Assembly (NCBI GenBank): GCA_008360955.1 | Contig: LUCM01000180.1 | Coordinates: forward strand, 57,662 to 121,661 | Direction: 5' to 3' | Origin: Fasciolopsis buskii | Taxonomy: Eukaryota > Platyhelminthes > Trematoda > Plagiorchiida > Fasciolidae | DNA length: 64,000 nt | Shown here: positions 34,942-48,160 of the stretch, piece after piece | How positions within the stretch are numbered: the stretch's first letter is position 1 | Layout of the letters: each line of letters opens with the position of its first letter | Made by a program: the position numbers and the translations under genes | The notes under the pieces: generated by a model | What the model saw: only the letters and a program-made list of their open reading frames with translations | Told to the model about the DNA's origin: nothing | Databases searched by the model: none

Positions 34942-37900
34942 TGAGTATCTAATGGGTTATTTGAAATATGCCGAGACTTTGAAATTCCTTTGAATGTTTC
35001 ATGGTTGACCGACTAAGAATTTGAAATTCACCTGGATGGAATTTTTGTCGTTACCGGTCCTCACGGACAAAATCAAAGAGAAATTCGGCCACAAATTCTT
35101 CACACTAGGCAATGTCTGTGCATTCTTGTGAAAACCCTTCGTCAGTTTGAAGGTGGAATTAATTACACGATGTGTATTTAGCTTTCTTGTTTGATTTACG
35201 TTTGTAATTACTTATGATAAGCATCCTCCATTTTGATTTGCCTCTTTGCACATTATAAGACGGTTTTCGGTTGAATTTGGTTGCTCTGAGCCTTTTAAAC
35301 ACTGCAATCATTTTTGACTTGTTCACTGTTCCTTGGCCCAGAAACATAACTAAGCATGTGTAAAGAAGGATATCAGCATAGGCTATATTGGAATTGGTAC
35401 TTGACATGCGCTCGAGTATGATCATCCAGCAAAGCGCCAGTCCGTATTCTTCGTCCATGCCGTCGACCCATACGTTTGATGAAAGATAAAAATTTTATAT
35501 CTAACCTAGGTAACTTAGTCGTGTTGCACTCATAGGGGCATTCTCGTAGGCTATAACAAAGTAGACAGTCGAATACGATGCGGAATATTTGTCCTTACTC
35601 GGCTTACGGTCAGTGCGCAGGTAACTACCAGTATCTAAGAGTGAGAGAGAAGGAGGGGTATCCTGTCGTTTGGAAACCAAGTAAATTCCTGCGACTGTAT
35701 CTCTGGACCGTTTAAAAATCAATTGCCACCTCGGATTCCGGAGATCTTGGCCTTAAAGTTTATTGTGAGGGACAGCGCTTCTAGGCAGGTAGTGTTGAAA
35801 CAGTGTTTGAGGTAAACTGTCGGGGATGACAAAATTAAGCTCGCATTTGGTAAAACAAAGAAATAAGAAAGGTTTCCGCCCCTGAGGTCAAAGCACCAAA
35901 CAAGACGGCCAGTGAGACTCGTTGGGCGTCAAAAAATCTGTTCTACTTTTCCCGAGGACTCCTGAAAGCTAATATATCCACTAAGGTGGGATGGAAATTC
36001 TGAGTGAACCGGGTGACGGACCGGCATTCCGGAGAACTGAGGCCGCACTCAATGAACCCTTGGAGGGGCTTGACGACAACAAAACTCCATGAGTTGTCCG
36101 CTTTGTTGTTTGAATCGAGTGAATTTAACATTGTTGCAGTGTTGTCTGTCCCTATCGAATAAGTGGGAAGGATGCTAACCAGTGCAGGGCAGAATTAAGC
36201 TAACTGGGTAATTTTTGGGAGCGATAGTGCAAGGTTTATCTGTTCATGAGTAGTTTGTTGACTGAAAAAATGAGGGTTTGGTTGCGGAAATAACGTTAAG
36301 TCGAATGATTTCATGCAGTGATTTGTTGGGTCACCAAAAGGGTGTGAAATCAGCACACACGGTATGCCCATAACTTCTAATTACATAAGGGCCACGAGAA
36401 GGATCACCCGAACTTCGATACCAACCACAAATATTCGATAGCCTCCATCGAAAAGACAACAGACTCACTGCTGTCGCCGTTCTAAAATACAGGCTACGAA
36501 CCTATCGATCATGAAGATGGAATTTCTTGGGCGATTGATTCAATTAGTAAACGATATCAAGCATGCGTAATAAAATTGAAGCGTCACACTGTTGTACTGT
36601 GGAGTGTAGCAGTCCACAATGTGACAAGATATCAATGAGTGCATAGGATTTTGCACATAATGTCAGATGAACAGAGGATCCATTACAAGATTGACAAAAA
36701 CGAAATCCATTCCAGCACAGCAAATTTTCTAGGCGGATAAACCAAATATTTTTACCTGCAAATCTCTGGACTGATAATTTAGAACAATAAAACAACATTT
36801 ATTCTTGTATTCCACTTTGCAGCAATGTTGTCAGAACCGGGTTAAACGAGCGATAATTTGACTTGCGTTCTCGTCAACAATTCGGTTTTTAGAGAGTTTC
36901 GAAGTACCTGAGAATATCGTCACCGACTGCGGTTTATTGTAAAAACCGATCGGATTCCGGAATAAATCGTATCGACCGGGTATCCGGAGAGTAGGGACGT
37001 CATCAAGCCTTTTTTAGACAAAGATGGAACTAAAAATTTAACCAAACCATGAAGGGAAATATTTGGCGACCAGAAAGATGGCTGTCTAGGAAGACTACCG
37101 GAAATGTTGCTCAGTTAATGGAAAATGCTTCAATCGACTACAGGAATTATTCCATTCGAGTGACGTTTGGCGAGTAACTCAAGACTTCAGAGGACGTTGA
37201 TCACAATCGATCGGGACTACCTGAAAAGCAGCGAATGAGCTGATTAGAGCCATTCGAAATCGGAATAAAGAATGCTAAGATTATCACCGAGGTGATTTAT
37301 TTCCCAGAAACTTTTAAAGATAAGAATCTACGACGGATCCGGTCTTGTCATTCCGGAAGTCAGAAAGTTCAGAGAACTCTTTTTAGCGATGTCGATTGAT
37401 TCTATTTCTCGAAAATGAATAAAACCATAGGGGCCTGACAAAACTGGTTAGGCTGTAAACAGCCGCGTTTATTGGACTAGAAGTCCTATGAGGCATTAAA
37501 TGTACTCAAAGAATTCAACTGTCCTCAGCCGACAGGATCACAAATCGAAAAAAGATCGAGGTTGATGCAAACCGTACATCAGATGATCTGAACTGTAGAT
37601 CGCACATTTTAAACAATGCCAATCTATCTTTTTATATGGAATCAAAGGAAGCACTCGGACATCAGCGTTCCTGGTCTACAGATCAAATCGATTTGCGAAA
37701 GCCTACTTTGGCCTGACAATTCGGCGGCGATCTCAAGTTATTGTCAAAGTCCGTTTCCGAAAATCATATTTGTCAGGAGCACTTGGTAGCCCACGACTAG
37801 GACCATGATAGCAACAAAACAAAACTTGAATGCACAGTTATCAAACCAATCTTTGCTCAAATGAAGTACTGAACCGGCAGTGTTTTACTTGTTAAAACAA

Positions 37901-40900
37901 TGAACCAATGAGAGTTGGCACTCATGGAAGCAACGAAGAAAGTATTTTAGGAAAGGAATTATGCGAAGGATGTATCTGAGGTTTGTGTTTTCATATTTAG
38001 GTTGCAAATAAAAACCGAACAAATTTTTTGAACCTCGTAAAGAATTGAGAAAAGCAAGTGTCAAAAGGACAGACACAAAGTCCGAAAATCAATGATGTCA
38101 ACTGAAAACCAAAATTTGGTTTCGACTAATGGATGTAGTGTACTTAGTTATTCATACTGATACACGATAGAGCAACACATTTCAAGCCACAGAGGTTTGT
38201 GCAATCGTGCCGCCAGTTTTCTAAATATATGTTCTATGCAATGAGGTGTGCTTGTGCGGAATACTTCTGTCTGTCATTAGTGATTTTGAGACCATCGTTC
38301 TTGTATTTACAGATCTTTCCCCTCCCATTGTATCAAGGACATGCTTGCTGTGAAGTCGTTTCACGCAACACAGCTGGTCACCGGATCTTCAGAAGTTGAA
38401 TTTCAAACATTAGATAGGGCGCGTTCAAGGAACAAATTTGAAAATTTCAGGGACTTTCATGCTTAAAACGTGGCAATCAATAAAAATCGGGGAACGCAAA
38501 TTTCACTGAATTCACCGGCGATTGCACTTGCCCGTTAAGCGGAACACGTTCGGTCAGATTCTGACAAACAGTCGGCTTTTGAAATTAAAGAACGCAAACG
38601 GACCTTCCCTTCTGAGTAAATTCCACCGTCTTGTGCAACTTCCGTGGACTTGATTTTTACATTTATAATTCTTGGGTTGAAATATACTATCGGCGCCCAA
38701 CACAGTGCTGTCGATAAATTAACTGACAGAAAGCATACATTTGGAAGATAAGACTGGAGGGTAGGATTTTTTCAATTATTTCTTCCTTTTCTAGGCTGCG
38801 GCTCCACTTAAGAGCCAAATGAAATTTCAGCAGTTATTTGAGGCCCGATAGGGTTTCATTTGGTAGAACGCACATAACGTGATTATTTTCATAATGAGGA
38901 AACATTGTGAACCGGGTGGACTGACATTTCTAATGAGTGACATTTTTTACTAATTTACATTGTTCTACTTCTTGATAGACTGAGATGGGTAAAATTGCTG
39001 TCTATGAACAGCAGTGGACCAGCCCTTTTAAATACATATAAGATTGTAATCAAAGGAAACTCGATGATATCCAAAAAAACGACTCAATAATTCGCCGCCA
39101 GAACCTTCCCATGAATTGATGAGTAGGCATGCTGTATAAATTTAAACAAAATTCAAAACTGGATAGCTCAAATTAATGAGACTATTAGTTGTTCCTGCCC
39201 TACCCTGAAATTTCACGATCAAGATTGCCGGTCCTCTCGCTCCATGTAGTGGACACTAGTAGGTTTGGAGAATGCGCATTCCATCGCATTCATATGCAAA
39301 GCATGTCATGAGGAAATATCCGATGTAAACTGTGAGTAGTATATGTCCCAGTATATTACCGTGGCATACAGTTGCAGACGCGGATGAAGTCAGAACAAAT
39401 TATTGCCAAATGATCTTCCATTCAATAGGTCTGTGTATAGGGAACATTGCGGAGGTGGCTACTGTCAGTTGCCAACAAAATATACCTCTCTGGAATGCTT
39501 CCACCAAGAACAAACTGGGTGACTTACTCGCTTCTTCAAAGCAGCAATACAGCACATGGTATTTCTCTCCAACTTGGTTTTTCCTTTTCTGATAAAACTT
39601 TCACTTTCGTGATAAGGTTATTGTGATTCGATTGCCACCGTGGTGCCATTTGGCTGACCGCAAGCTTTTGTCCACGCGACCACAATCATTGTAGTTTTTG
39701 GACAATATTTTACTGAATACCATCAGGCGTTCCAACTGCTGAATAGAGAAAAATTCAAAGTCATTCTAACAATACGGATTGAATAGTCCCTTGGATAGAG
39801 TGCGTGTTTCGACGTGGCAATGAAGCACTTCGGTGGGTCACGTCTCACATTTCCATTGTAGAAATACGGATAGTGCGCACTGGTTGACTGTTTTTTGCCA
39901 AACTGCACTTGCGTATTACAGTACAGATTCAGTCTCCTAGTAACTATAAATTTCGTTGAGCGTTTTCAAGCAATCCAGTTGAAGTACTGAAGAACTTTGT
40001 TCCATTTGCGTATTTTGCAACCATTTATTGTGGTCAGTAGGGCGAGCAATTGTTCTCTACAATAATTGCCTTAGCCTACGTGCCAGGCATAAAATTTCCA
40101 GAATTGGAATACAATTAGGGGAGTAGTTTCTGGAATCATACAACAAACATGTTATGACTGTTTAAAACTGTGATAAGTGCTTGTCAAATTTCGGTATTTG
40201 GCTTTTAGACTAAGATATCCGCTCCACTACGGTCACTGATAGCACAACAGTGTTTCTGTATACCTCGAAAATCGTGAAAATAAAATCAAATGGATTATTT
40301 TCCAACGTTCGTCACCGAACTTCATCTTTCACTGGCTATCAAATATCTGAAAGATTAATCTAGTGACGAACATTATTCATTGAGAGATGCAGTACAGAGC
40401 TGTGGAAAGTATGATCCGTTTGTTGAAGAAAGCGCTGAGTTCTTTGTTCAAGGCGGTGATTCAAGAGCCAATCACATTTTAGCACACCAGTCCTAAGGGT
40501 TTCCAATTATTTCACTCATTGATCACCGGCGTCGGGTTGAAATGTCCAGTTTACGGGTATCCTGGGGGCTCGAACGATAGGTTCCACGAAATGCTGAATC
40601 ATGATTTACGCACAAAGATGAGTTTGAATCGATTCGGAATGAGCTGCGCTCATTAGATGGTTTATACGAAATTTCAAATCGCATTCGAACGGTAGTAATC
40701 AGCTTCTAGAGGCTGTGATTGGTCTGTGACTAAGTACGGATTTACATATTACTGACGTACTTCTACAACCGTACAAATATTTGAATCTACCTCGCAGAAA
40801 TTGGAGAAGTAAACTTGTGACCCAGGTGCCTATTTGGAAATTACACAGAAGTCATTGTGAAAGGATCTTTTTGTAAAACAGAAAATTGGTGGGCACGATA

Positions 40901-42529
40901 ACTTTATGCCCGGAAACACGATTTTGATCTGGAAGCAAAAAGAAGGTACAAGAGATTGCGGTGTAGACTGGAAGCAATGGCAACTTGCTTATATTCACTC
41001 AGTTCTTTTCCAATTTTCCAGTGAATTTAATCCACCGTTTTTTTTCGTTGAGCAAAGTTTTATGACCATAAATTGACTGTTGAAATGTCCGAGAACACAA
41101 CGATCCGGTTACTTGTTTCCACAACATAAAGGCATAGTTTATGTGGCCTTTAGGTCTTTTGGTTGGGTGTCTACCTGAACCGGATGTTAAACTGGCTTGC
41201 TGGAACTTTCAGTGTTTGTGTATACTGAACATTGGGGCTCAGCGTGTGAGCAAATGTGTTCAGCGGACAAAAACCGTGAGCTCATGGCGCTGAAGTGTTT
41301 GCACTGATCGTTTTTATTGGTTGTGATAGACACGATTTAGTTGGATTAACCAACACTACCAAAGTAGGTAGAAGAGGAGGGGGAAACGTCAAAACCCTAT
41401 ATGCAAACGCGTGTAAAATTCGAACACGTAGCCAAAAAATACAAGAAATAAAACCTACACTATTCATGCAAAAAATGGGGTTTTTACTAAGATGCTTCTG
41501 AAAGTCCGTTTGGAGCGATACACGTTTATGATGCCCTTTGGGTGTTTGCGTCGCTCGGCATTGTTTAACTATTTCGCGGTGTATGTTTACATTAACGTGT
41601 ATGGAATATTGCGAAAAAACCATCCTATCAGCTCGTTATTCACCCTGCCCACTTGGGTGATTTAACCGCAACCAGTTTGATCCTTCCCGCTCCCGGTTGT
41701 CCCAGCTTACTTGGTCAAATCGGCTTTTTTGTTTTTCGTTTGAAAATTTAGACAAACTGCCAAAAAAGCTTGATGGTAGCTAGACAACTTTATGTTTCCT
41801 AGTTAAAATTGAAGTCTGCGTGGAAATGTTAGGGGATTAGACCGTTGCTGCGCCGGAAAGAATCGTAACTTTGACGAGCCGGACGATCTGCTCGCTCTTG
41901 TTGGAACGCACCACTAGATTGATCATGCGACAGACAAGGATTGACTATTCATCTAACAGCAGTGTTGCATAACAATGCAAATACCAGTGTACAGGGCGCG
42001 AAAATAAGCCACGTGGAGGCATCCCGGATTGCCTTGTGGCTATCACGTTTGACTCGATTGTCAGTCCCGAGTTTGCCTAAAAGTTGTTGTGCGACCGTTG
42101 CGAGATATTGATGCGCCCAGACAACGTGGAAACAACCTCATAGCAGACGTGTTCATGATTTTCAATGGCAAATCAGGCATTGCCAGTGCATGCTTAGTCA
42201 TCTCATAACCAATGTCTGTCATTAGGACAAAAAACACTGAGCTCCATCTAATCGGCTGGGTGATTTTTCGATTTCCCCCTCAGCAATTCTTGGCTTAGGT
42301 AAACACACTTTTTTAAGAGTTCATAATTAAACCATTAGATATTTTTAAAAAAAACAGTGTAAATTTAATGGGTCGGATAAATAGCGCTAATAAATTCATC
42401 TTCCACGAAGCAAGTGACGAATAAGAAGCTGGTTAGTCTTGTTTGGAACTGCGAGAAACCTATCGTCGTTCATAGCGGATAAAATCCCACCAAATTGAAC
42501 AAAATCGAACCTATTATTGTGTAATTCAA
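34942..42529. other. Anonymous non-coding stretch
   Basis: No gene was recognised. Slightly GC-richer patches occur at 35.5-36.15 and 36.95-37.5 kb. Their conceptual translations are broken by stops and contain no motif I can name. They may be old retroelement remnants, but this is not supported enough to annotate. Confidence 0.45.
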
Positions 42530-44680
42530 CCCTGGAAGGTTTGAAAATGGCAGACGAAAACAGGGGTCAAAAGGCAATAGTCATCTTTGTACAACGAATA
42601 AAGTCACTAGAGTTAATTAATGCCGCACCGTTTTTCATTGCAGGTGATGAAATTAACATCTTAGTTCTGCTAATAGTCCTTTCATTGTGGCCATCTTTTA
42701 TCCCGATTTATTTGCAGATATGTATGAATGTACATATGCAAAATACACATGCATATATACATTTATCTGTGTAAATATATCATTTGAATGACAGGAATGT
42801 CGATGGATCCACAATCGGCTAATTAACATAGAATTCTGTTGGCAACAGATATTCAGAATGTGAAAATCAACAGGAAATTTTGTGTTTGCTCTGCCTATCT
42901 GATGAGCAATGAAGTCGGTCCTGCACTTCCAGAAATCTTCGTTTGTCCACACGCAGCATATTGCCTGAATGTGCAAGTAAGGTGGACTGTGGTACATTCG
43001 AATATTTCCTCTGTTAGTGCCTTTAGGATTCGCATACACTTATTCACAGGTTTCCCCCATTAGATCGACTTGCAGGCCGTAATAAGGCCAGTTAAACTTG
43101 CATGACTTTGGTCGTCTAGGTAAATGCGTTTGAACTTGAAAAATGAAATCCAACTGGAGTATCAAATATTCGTAAACGTTTTTAGAAGGTTATTAGGATT
43201 CATCTCAGGTTGCATCCATAGAAGCTAACTAACCAGCTTGTCTTGCGGGAACACTTTGTCGAGTATTCTCTCCGCGCTTGTATTCATAGTCTGAAAATAA
43301 TCATTTGGTAATTCATGTTTCTAGCTTGAACAGGGGCCTAATAATCAAAGTTTTTAATGGAAAGGAGAATGTTCGCTTGGGAAGGATTTTGAGTTACATC
43401 AAACGTGAATTTGCATCAATATGATGTAAACTCGCTGCGTTAATCACTTGTTTTCTCCGTGTGACAGTGGCAACGAGCGTGAAACGGTAAAATCTTTCCG
43501 TGCCACAATGTGAAGTATAAATAGTTGATTAAAAACCTCGAATTAAGCGTTTCCAGCTTTTCAGCCTAAACAAGGCCACTGTTTACATCAGACTGAGCTA
43601 ATGAACTATGCAACGAACATGATGAAAATCATTCACATCTGGAAATGGCCGTAAACGTAATTATACCCGTGTTGAAATTTTGCGGTAGAATTTCTTTTCT
43701 CTAATCCTTACTCAGTTTATTATTGATACTTCATGCACTACTGTTCAGCGAGACTTGGAACACTGCCTGTGTCAATGGATTTGGGATATGGGTTAGTCAC
43801 ACGATAAAGTAGGGAATATAATTACTCTGTGCAGTAGTGGAAAACGCCGAGCTCCTTAATCTGGCAACCAGTGAATTTTGTTGTTGGGTGCACGGAATGT
43901 GGTTGCCTGGAGGACACTTACAAGGAGGGAAAGTCTAGAAGGAAATTCCTCAGGAAGTTATCCAGGTTCCTTATTTCTGTCCACTGTCTCGCCCATATAC
44001 GATAAAACAAGTCTCGTAAACGAACCAAATGATGAAACCCAGATGGGTAACTATTGTCGTTGTGGTAACGGAGATATCCCTTTGATTCCGTGAAGGTAGA
44101 CAATGTAAAGAAACGGAAGTGTTTGTGAAAGAATCACCAGCTTTTTTTCTAACAAGATTTAGTAACTGCATTATCCCGAGTAATGTTTTTTTCTTGCAAT
44201 TTCCTGTAAACCGAGTGAAAACACATTTGAGTCCACGGTTTATTTCATTTAAAATCATACCATGTTCTGAATCTAGAGTCAGCTAGACTACGTTTCATGT
44301 ACTGGCGCACCACTTGAATAGACCATTTGGCCAGTGGATATTGACTTGGAGATTCTAACATTTCTTGAATAATGCGTCAAAAATAATTTCGCACTGAAGT
44401 TGGCGACCCCACGTCAGAATGATCCAGAAATTGCCGAAGGATAGTGCTGGGTCCAGCGTTTGCCATTGTTTGTTGATGCTGGATTTCTAGCAATACACAA
44501 ACCAAAATGTTTTGGATTGATCCTACTTCGTTCCCACTAGCGCGCTCGTAATTTGTGATGGTTGTGAGATCCATGTAGTGACCAAATTAGAATTTCGACG
44601 AAATTCCCAGCTCATGTGCTCGTTGGATGACGCCTATTCTTACGGGTTTTGTCGAAAAGATTCGCCAGGTCTCACTGAAT
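42530..44680 (-). mobile_element. Repeat family, copy 2 (inverted relative to 1.3-3.4 kb)
   Basis: The reverse complement matches 1340-3440. The inner 2.0 kb (about 42.65-44.67 kb) is about 97% identical by sampled hand comparison. Outside it, homology continues at only about 75% with an indel of some 40 bases (42.53-42.65 kb) and then disappears. The M and T modules that flank copy 1 are not clearly present. At most, a weak T-like trace lies near 44.70 kb. The open frames correspond to those of copy 1 on the other strand and have no domain. Confidence 0.9.
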
Positions 44681-44763
44681 GCAACAAAAACAAATTCAGA
44701 TTTCTGTTCATTTACGCTCTGAACTGTTGAAGCAGGAAGTGTTTGTATGACGTTTGTTGCATG

Positions 44764-44779
44764 ATATATATATATATAT
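44764..44779. repeat. (TA)n microsatellite
   Basis: Sixteen bases of TA dinucleotides about 85 bases outside the outer edge of repeat copy 2. The matching side of copy 1 also ends near an AT tract. Confidence 0.9.
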
Positions 44780-46464
44780 CCCGCTGGCATGCACTAGTAA
44801 GATCATCAGGGATATGTGATTCCTCAGTTACAATGGAATACTATGAAAAGAAAATGAATCTCGAATGCCGAAAATGTATTGGTCAGCATCAACTTGGAAA
44901 ACTTTGGTGTTTATCACTGCATATGGTAATTTGACCGAGGTCCATCATTCCATCCGGCAAAGTCCTTTAGGGATATATGGCACCTGGGAGTGAAAAAGTA
45001 ATGGACAGCATAACAAAGACTGTCGCTCTTGCTTATTCAAAACTAATAAACAGTTTCCACGTGACTTGGAACGTGTACTTTTTCTGAACTTTACTTCGCA
45101 AGACCAAAACCCTAATAAAACAAAAACCCAATCACGTGACTTGCCTGTTCTGATTTTTTGATTTAGGTTGTTAAGTTGCAGATTGGTTTTGCACGTTATC
45201 CTTTCGGTGTGATACCAATCAAACTGACTTGACTACAGTAGAGCCAGTCGTTTGACCTTTTCCAGTGAACAGTTTTGCTCCTGATGTGTTCCAACGAACA
45301 CCTGAAAATGAGTACCAAACGAATGGTGTAAATAATTTTTCCATGACTTGTCTATTGTAGATAGTCTGCAGCTGCCGTTGTTGACACAAAATTAAGGTAA
45401 AATTAAGGTCGTAATCCATTGTGTGGTGGACTGTTAGGACAGTTTGCTGGTAGTTATCAGGAAGGAAGAGTACTTAGGGATAATCAATCAATATGACGTT
45501 GTGAGCCCACGTCTACGAGAAATGATATAAATACATTCCCAACACAGGCGGCTAAAGGTGAATCTGATTAAGCGACACTTGTACAATATGGTTCGGATGC
45601 CACAAACGAGTCAGTTTTCAGCGCGCCTTCGGAAATATAACAGTGTATGATATGTACACATTACATGCAGTGCTTATTATCTCACAGTTATTGAAAATGT
45701 ACCAAGGCACCCAGTGGTTTCTTTATTTGCACTGTTTACCGAGACTGACCTTACGTGTTTTGGCTCGGGGATTCAACAACCAAGTTGTTTTTGTAATGAC
45801 TATTTTATTCTGCTTCTTTTGTCCTCGCTCAATCCTGAGCCACGACTGCCTGTGGCAGATCAATTCCAGACAAATGGCAAAACAGAAAACCATCCAAACA
45901 GTTAATTTTTTCTAGCTGATGTCCCCGTCCAAGTACAATGTTTTCTGATGATACTGTACACTAGAATTTCTTTTTTATGGAACGACTGAAGCTTGAATTT
46001 ATTGGAACAAGCTGATCCCATAAATGTCAGAGCCAACTATAAGGGGGGAAGGGAACCAGCATCTGTGATCCTGATCCCCGGAGTGGCATAGAATCATATG
46101 AGATCTTATTAGAACAGGTGTGATGTGTGCAATTCCTAAATGTCTGTTGAACAAGCGTTTTAGCTGCACTGGCAACCACTTTGCGCTGGTTGTTTATTTA
46201 CTGGCAAATTTTTGACTAATCATTTTCAATATCTGGAAACTAAAACTGAATATCCATTGACAAAGTTCTAAACAGGTGTCTACAGATACAAGGGGAATGG
46301 CAGAAGTCGCAACGGGCTGCGTTGTTCGATGCGTAAGGCGTATACCTTTAAAGTTAGGTGAAAAATTCAAACTTAAACTTTGCCATAAACTATCTGGAAC
46401 CGCTCACTTGGTATGCGAATCACAGGAAATGCATTACGCCCAGAAAATGACTCGTGAATAGATA

Positions 46465-46550
46465 TGCCAGCTTACGCAAGATTGTGAGCTCAACCGGATC
46501 GCCTGAAACTAGACAACCGACCAACTGAGCCGGGACCACCAGCGGGAGTA
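46465..46550 (-). repeat. tRNA-like Pol III promoter fragment (possible SINE head)
   Basis: On the minus strand CGGCTCAGTTGGTCGG (46532-46517) is a good box A and D-arm. GGTTGAGCTCAC (46495-46484) resembles box B with one base missing. The spacing fits a tRNA-derived promoter. The acceptor and anticodon stems do not form. Confidence 0.45.
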
Positions 46551-46730
46551 TAAAACGTTAGGTTGATAACAGGTAGTCATGCGACAGCTGGTGTGAGATA
46601 AACGGTAGTCAATCTTCTAGAACAATGAAATCCATTGAGTTGCTCGAAGCAGGACATAGAACCTTCAGTGGTTTTACTTTCTTATGCAGAACTAAAGTGA
46701 TTCAAAAGGAAAACAGATAAAAAAACCGAT

Positions 46731-46748
46731 ATCATCATCATCATCATC
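46731..46748. repeat. (ATC)n microsatellite
   Basis: Six tandem ATC units. Confidence 0.9.
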
Positions 46749-46949
46749 GACTTCACAGGAACGCCAAATGGTTTACCCTGGGACAATTTACGAAGAACAG
46801 TGAACTATTCGTTCTTATCGGTCTCAAGCAGACTCAAAATTTAGTAAATAATGAACCGCACAAGCGTCAAAAGCAATAATGTTCTTGATGCAGTTCACAT
46901 TCGAAATTAACTGAGCAAGTGAAATTATTATCTTTAGAAATGAACATCC

Positions 46950-47270
46950 ATGGCAAACATCCAGTGATAGTAGACGATAAAATTCAGATACCGCTTAGTG
47001 CGATATTTCCAAAAATTTTCAGTGGTAATAATCCTCATGCTCTGTTACTTGCTAGGTGTGCGGAAGCATCAGCAAATACCATTAGTTTATCTACAGGTCC
47101 CCTTCATTATGTCTATTTGCTGACTGTAATTGGGTCAGTCAAACACAGATGATTTTGGATGTCGAGGTAAATGCGACTGAACATGAAAAATGAAATCCGA
47201 CCGGAGCCTGAAATATCCGTATGGGATTTTGAAATAATTTTAAGATTAATCCTAGTTTAAATTCAAATGT
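46950..47270 (-). repeat. Diverged third fragment of the repeat family
   Basis: On the plus strand it aligns with about 42.99-43.2 kb of copy 2. The clearest part is GAGGTAAATGCG, then TGAACATGAAAAATGAAATCC, against TAGGTAAATGCG and TGAACTTGAAAAATGAAATCC in copy 2. Upstream, the ACAGGT...CATTA and GTAAT..GG.CAGT.AAAC blocks also match. Identity is perhaps 70-75%. The 77-codon frame at 46919-47152 overlaps it and is therefore probably repeat-derived, not a gene. Confidence 0.6.
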
Positions 47271-48084
47271 GATAACAAAGTTGGACATCCAACAAGCGCA
47301 CTTATTCTATCGAATATTCCGAAGACGAGAAATTTTATCGTTGGGGAAACGGGGATAACATTTTCATTCTAAGATAGTATGCAGTGTAAAAAGATGGCAC
47401 TGTCTCCAAAAGAAGTCCAATGTTTCACTTTTCCAACATTTATTAAGCGTAATCCTGATTGGAGTGGTTTTCTTTCAGTACGAAGTTTCTGGGGAAAAAG
47501 TACACTTGGTTGGAGTTTATGCTTCTTATAAGGTCATACCCTTGGCCGAATCTTGATTCTTTTCGAAATGTTTCCTGTCTTGAGGTGACAAAGAGTTTTC
47601 CTAACCAGTGGGTACCGAATTAGAAGTCCCAAATCTTCTGGAATTATGAAGTAAATGCAACCTCATTTTGGTGGGTGCGGAATGTCACATCGAAAAGACA
47701 AAAAAGCAACTGAATAATAACCGCGAACCCATAGCTTACCACTGTTTATCGACCCTAGAGACCTAGCAAAATAGGCACCAGATTGTTGGTAATTAATCTC
47801 ACTTTTTCCTTCTTAACAAGCTAGTGATATATCATGGTCACAGCATGCATATGTTGACTGAAATGGGATATCGATTAAACTCCTCACCCATTTGCTTGCC
47901 GGATAACTCCAAAACACACGGTCTATTACCAAAAAGATTCATCAGTGCTTGCTGAATAAAAGCAATAAAAACTGAATTTTCGAACAATCCGTCATTCATT
48001 GTGAGCGTTCAGCCGGCCACTAGAAACCATGGAGATATCGTACAACTGTTCCAGTCATGTTAGGAATCATGAGCATTGCATATC

Positions 48085-48160
48085 AGCTTGGCTAGCGTAA
48101 CGGCTAAGGTGTTCTAATCAAACTCGTTCCACTCGGGTTCGCGTCCCAGTTCCGGCGCGA
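48085..48160 (+). repeat. tRNA-like Pol III promoter fragment (possible SINE head)
   Basis: TTGGCTAGCGTAACGG (48089-48104) fits box A and GGGTTCGCGTCCC (48135-48147) fits box B, 46 bases apart. The T-arm can form with one mismatch (ACTCGG / CCCAGT). The anticodon arm does not form, so this is a SINE-type remnant and not a tRNA gene. Confidence 0.5.

Larger units (their letters stand above)
44781..46949. other. Anonymous non-coding stretch
   Basis: No gene was recognised. It contains short chance frames, one tRNA-like fragment near 46.5 kb and a short ATC microsatellite, listed separately. Confidence 0.45.

Noticed and set aside
46919..47152. 77-codon frame considered as an exon
   Set aside because: Its second half aligns with the core of the repeat family at 42.99-43.1 kb, so it is repeat-derived.
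48085..48160. Candidate true tRNA gene
   Set aside because: Box A and box B are good but the acceptor and anticodon stems do not form.
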